A DNA stretch of 64,000 nucleotides from Parapristionchus giblindavisi. Its lineage: Eukaryota; Nematoda; Chromadorea; Rhabditida; Diplogasteridae. Position 1 is the stretch's first letter. Each line of letters starts with the position of its first letter. The notes beneath the pieces were generated by a model that searched no databases, was not told where the DNA came from, and saw nothing but the letters and a program-made list of their open reading frames with translations. Below are positions 59,908 through 64,000 of this stretch, piece by piece. Location: assembly GCA_943737045.1 (NCBI GenBank), contig CALSFV010000033.1, positions 707,501 to 771,500 of the forward strand. Reading direction: 5' to 3'. A program made the position numbers and the translations under genes.

Positions 59908-61490
59908 GGATCCTCCTAAATCAATCACCGCTCATCTATATTTTGTCGATCTGAAGTCGTCTCTGGAATTTTGTTATCATATCATCTATATTGTTTTTGT
60001 TATTTGTTGTTTGTTTTTTCTCGTTTTTTTGTTTGATTTAAAGAATTTACAATGGGGAACAGGGTCATGGGAATGGTTTCATTTCTGTGTAATACTCTGA
60101 AAATGCAATTCTGGGAGTTCTCTCCTTCGTTTTGCCAGAGTGCACACATGCAGAAGGAAAGCACGATCTTCCGTTCACGTAGGAAATTCTGACGAGCACA
60201 ATCCACTGCGCCATAAACGCTTGATTCCAGGTCGACCTACATGCTCTTGGCCATGGAATCTAGCATGACTTGTCTTGATGATCATTGACGACTTGTCGCT
60301 CCGGTCGACTGAGATTCTTTGAGTCCTTTGGCTGACGCATCTCCTGAAAACAGAAAACTATTTTTTAGCACAATGCAAATAAGCGAGAAAAAAACAGTTC
60401 AAACACACTGAAAAAAGGTCTTTGGTATACTTTCGGACGGTACAGAACTGTTATTTATGAATGTGAATATTTTTATTTATCAATGATCATATCACGCGTG
60501 TCGCCTAAGAGTCGAATAAAATCAAGGGGTAGTTGGCACATTTTCTGACCCCCACATATTAATTCATTTTTCTGTAGACCACAGGGTCCATTACAAGGTG
60601 GCACGAGATTTTTGGCATATCTTCATTTTCGGCGTCGAGAGACTTCAAACTATTTTGACGCCGAAATCGGCCGACTTTGGAGCTCTGTAGCTCTTCGTGG
60701 TGTAGTTTTGGTATCGAGTGGTCAACAGAAGAATTTCCTAGAATGACCAGGGGTCCATGCAATCTATCAAAGTTTGCGAGAAACTTCGAAGGAAAGTTCG
60801 CAGGTTGCCCGAAAACTTCGCACTAAACTTGCGAAGAAAGATGCGAACTTTTCTTCGAACTTTCATCTTCCCCATACATAGTCAATGGGGCTTATATAGT
60901 AGTATTAGAGAGTTCGGCGTACCCCAGACGGGTTTGGTGTACAACTGAACTACCGGGCGTTGGGCGGTGCTCAGCCGGTTCTAACAGATACCAAGTTAAC
61001 TCATTAGTGAAGCCACCATAATCTACCGTAATCCACCTACCGTAACCTACAGTAACCCAGTCCAGTGGGTCAGATTGGTTGCGTTATGTCAGATTTAGTA
61101 ATTATCGCGGGAATAAGCACTGTGTTCGCGAATATGATTATGGCTTATCGTAAACTACCGTAACCCGTTTCGTAGTGTCAGATTAAGTTCGGTCTGTCAT
61201 TTTTTTCGGACCACATAATTCGTCCGTTTGAACGTACTACTACAATGTGGCATGTACTTTAGCTAATTCCGTTTCGCCAATTTACAACTTTATATATTAT
61301 TTTCATTATTATTAGCATATTTCGGAACAACGACGGTGTGGACAAATATATTTATGCAAGCTATTTATAAACAATTTGAAAACTTTAAAATAGTCAAACA
61401 TGGAATTTAAAGGCTTTTCTTTCAGTTCTTAAAGTGATAAAAATATTTTCTAATAGAAACATCGAATTGAATAAACGGTAAAATGTAATT
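59908..61490. other. Intergenic DNA; one weak minus-strand exon
   Basis: 60265-60343 on the minus strand (after TTTTCAG) reads E-M-R-Q-P-K-D-S-K-N-L-S-R-P-E-R and could be a distal part of the glycogen synthase relic, but the match is too weak to call. 60775-60875 contains an inverted repeat around AACTTCGAAGGAAAGTTCGC. Confidence 0.3.
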
Positions 61491-62617
61491 AGGCGATAGG
61501 TAACAAACGAAACATAATAATTTGTGTATCATCGGTACAAATCTCTGAGAGAAAATCACGCACTCTCCGGGTGTGCATCTCCATGGTTCGTAGTACGAGT
61601 TGACGACGCCAGATGACAGCCGCGCACAAAGTCATCGTAGTCGAGACCAATGAGTGGTGACAGAGCAACTCGGGATGGAAGATCACCTGAAGACTTATCA
61701 TTTACTTACGAGGACTAAACACTTTGCGACTTTTAGCAATTATAGTCATCCTTTCTACGCAAATTCCTCTTTTATGCAGTGTTCAGCATTTTCGTTGATT
61801 TTCGGCTTAAAGAGAAAAAAGGATCATACGATATTTGATTCAGTGGCGTGCTTTATAAATGACTTAATTTAGTAATTTTCCATGAAACAATGTGTTTCAA
61901 CGCTTTTAAATAACTTAAAACCATCTTTTTAGGCCCAAAATCGAGCATTTTCGGGCATTTTCCATGTTCTGAACACCGCATTACTGACAAGAAACAACGA
62001 ACTGTGTGCGAAAAGAAGAGAACCTTGGCAATTTGCCAAAAAAAAAACAACAACCACCATACCTTGACTCTATCGTGATGATCGTTAGTGGCGCACGCGA
62101 CGGAGGGTGCCGAGTACCTGAAATGAACATGATTAGTAATCAATACTTTCAAAACAATCGATAATTCAAAAATCAATACATATACACGTAAACTTACATG
62201 ATTATTATCGACGATGTTGCGGGTGCAGATGGGCGGCAGGGTGTTGCGCTTCAATTGATATGATTACAGTAACCGGATGACCAATCAATATACTTTAGCT
62301 ACACATGCTGATCACAAATCGACAAGGCACAACAATCGATTGAGTAGCTCGTTTATACCGTGGCCAATCAATCAATCAATAAACCAATCAATCTATCCAT
62401 CAATCATTAAATCAATAACAATTCAATGGATCAAGCAATCAAATAACCTTTGCCGACATGATACACCGCTTGAGTTGCACTTGCTCCGACGGCAACATCA
62501 TCTCATCCATGTCGGGAATCTTACCACTGAAATTTATATCAATTATTATTATTAATAATATCATTATTAATTACAAATGCGAGATAAGGTCATGCTAACG
62601 CTCATTTTAATGTTTAA

Positions 62618-62957
62618 AGGTGGAGTCCGGGCAATATTTTCGTGAACAAACTGTGAAGACAGAAAGATAGCAAAAGGTATTCTGCACACAGTACATTAAT
62701 TATTTTATGCTAATTCAACGTATTGATCGCTATAATCATGAATGAATCATGCTTGATGTACTGGCAAAAGCGCGAAATTTTGGAAATAAGAAAGTTCGGC
62801 AATAGGTTTCGAACCCGCGGCGTTGCGCTAACTAGGCAGCGCATTTACCACTACGCCAAGGGATGCACGCATTGAAGTGCTAATTTCTTGCATATCATTT
62901 AACCCTTGAATAGCCAATATGTTATACTTTTGCATAGACATTCGAGGGCCTCCATCT
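62618..62957 (-). mobile_element. TTAA-flanked MITE with tRNA-like core (copy 2)
   Basis: Bounded by TTAA at 62614-62617 and 62958-62961. Ends AGGTGGAGTCC / AGATGGAGGCC. The minus-strand core has TGGCGTAGTGGTAAATG, an anticodon-arm-like GCGCT...AGCGC hairpin, and GGGTTCGAAACC. It matches copy 1 almost end to end. Confidence 0.85.
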
Positions 62958-63084
62958 TTAAAAACATAGCCATATTCGCAATGACTAGTATGAAAAAAAC
63001 TATTTACAATGGGGACACGAGATACATGCATTCAACGAGTTGCCAACAAGAAGAATCGGATAAAAACGCTATACCAGTTACAGG

Positions 63085-63252
63085 CAAACATTTTAATACA
63101 TTCACAGTGTAAGGATCGACGCACTGTATCCGTCTCATTTTTTTTTCTCATTTTCATGATCCACCCACTATATAAAGCTCATTTTTATGTGATAGATTTT
63201 TCTAGATCGACCCACTATCTAAAAAATCCGGTGAGGGCCCCTAAATTGTATG
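63085..63252. mobile_element. CATAC-family MITE (copy 3)
   Basis: Starts CAAACATTTTAATAC, ends AAATTGTATG, with a perfect 8-bp duplication GTTACAGG at 63077-63084 and 63253-63260. Internal GACCCACTAT and TATAAAGCTCATTTTT words match copy 1. Confidence 0.9.
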
Positions 63253-64000
63253 GTTACAGGGGATAAAACTCGCTATTCCATCTCGACTTACAAAGTTACA
63301 GTACACAACAGTTATTAGCCGCTACTTTAGCCATTTATTCATTACGATGTACGATATTGACTACCTACCGAAATCATGCATCTTCTCCTTTGCGATCGCG
63401 TGCATGTTCTGGAACTCCTGGAGGGTGGCAAACTTGACGACGTTGAGACTGTTCTGCTTGAGAATGCTCAAGCCAACAGCTGCCTGTGGAGATCAATCGA
63501 TCAATAAATTAATCAAATCGATAAATCAATATTACAGTAATGACACTCGCGGTTTCCAGCTTCTACTTTATTAGGTACAGCAGAAATAAATCGATAAACT
63601 CAAAGATAATTTAGGCATAATAATCAATCAATCGATACCTGCCACCCGTGAAATTGTCCTACGACAAACGCCGGCCGATCAGCCGAGGCGCGCTGCTCAA
63701 ACTGCAAATGGATATTGTTGACAATGTCAACTTGACATTGATCAGACTAGTTTGTAGTCAACTACAATTTGATCAAACTACAAAATAAAAAAATAGAAAA
63801 AAACTACAGTACCTTCTGCAGGAAAATGGCCACCATGAAGACGAGAATGAGGCAGTCGTTGCTCTCGCCATCATGCCACGGAATGCCAATGTGTGTCGCC
63901 TACCATAGCTCAGGCTGCAATCGATTCGATTAATCAATCAATAATTGATTAATCAAAATCAATAACGTTCCGCGACAGGAGTCAATCGATACGAGATATC

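Larger units (their letters stand above)
61500..63914 (-). pseudogene. Glycogen synthase pseudogene (5' part beyond window)
   Basis: Exons in transcription order: 63914-63813 (H-I-G-I-P-W-H-D-G-E-S-N-D), 63701-63639 (V-V-G-Q-F-H-G-W-Q), 63483-63369 (A-A-V-G-L-S-I-L, then N-V-V-K-F-A-T-L-Q-E-F-Q-N-M-H-A), 62526-62448 (K-I-P-D-M-D-E-M-M-L), 62248-62198 (L-P-P-I-C-T-R-N-I-V), 62117-62063, 61686-about 61500 (V-I-F-H-P-E-L-L). These follow eukaryotic GT3 glycogen synthase (UDP-glucose to glycogen, cytosolic) in order. Defects: TAG at 63900-63902; the third exon fuses two parts that are ~150 residues apart in the family, so a catalytic segment is missing; TAA at 62085-62087 with a frame change; at least two more frame changes in the last exon (D-Y-D-D-F-V-R-G-C-H, then S-Y-Y-E-P-W). 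Two transposons sit between exons 3 and 4. Confidence 0.88.

Overview
The window reads as nuclear DNA of a nematode, probably a diplogastrid (Pristionchus-like); the genus is inference. The support is a run of short exons with TTTCAG-type acceptors, AT-rich intergenic DNA, introns full of (GATCTTT)n / (GATCAAA)n heptamers and ATCAATCAATAA strings, trans-splice-like acceptors just upstream of likely start codons, and abundant small DNA transposons. There is no operonic, prokaryotic or viral layout. All gene models were built by eye from splice signals and frame.

Layout. 1-170: last exon of a plus-strand gene. 2.4-2.8 kb: dead LINE reverse-transcriptase tail. 4.2-5.2 kb: half of a TA-flanked fold-back transposon. 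9.2-11.5 kb (minus): coiled-coil gene. 11.9-14.95 kb (minus): C2H2 zinc-finger gene. 15.4-16.1 kb: C-terminal piece of a WBP11-like splicing factor. 18.2-23.7 kb (plus): the best gene of the window, 18 exons, 655 codons, frame intact throughout, product not recognised. 25.8-33.05 kb: seven tandem copies of a glycogen-phosphorylase-derived exon cassette, with higher-order structure and two internal MITE insertions. 39.35-41.6 kb: a gene with nine copies of a 96-nt exon at an exact 189-bp period. 42.5-44.66 kb: a 19-bp GA minisatellite. 47.3-48.6 kb: a cluster of MITEs. 48.6-50.5 kb (minus): unrecognised gene. 52.1-53.3 kb: threonine-rich and glycine/aspartate-rich exons, one triplicated. 53.6-59.9 kb (plus): laminin-type gene (laminin IV and laminin-EGF domains) with several frame breaks and a stop. 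61.5-63.9 kb (minus): glycogen-synthase pseudogene with an internal deletion, a nonsense codon and frameshifts.

The dominant theme is decayed or amplified gene fragments among small transposons. The two glycogen-metabolism relics (phosphorylase array and synthase pseudogene) are both inactive as read, so no joint pathway role is claimed. The perfect frame of the 18-exon gene argues that the breaks elsewhere are not only base-calling noise, although single-base errors in the laminin and synthase loci cannot be excluded from sequence alone.

Mobile DNA includes at least four small-element families with readable 8-bp target duplications (hAT-like), a TTAA-flanked family that carries a tRNA-like core, TA-flanked fold-back elements, a LINE tail fragment in a laminin intron, and two hairpins that share a near-identical 21-nt loop.
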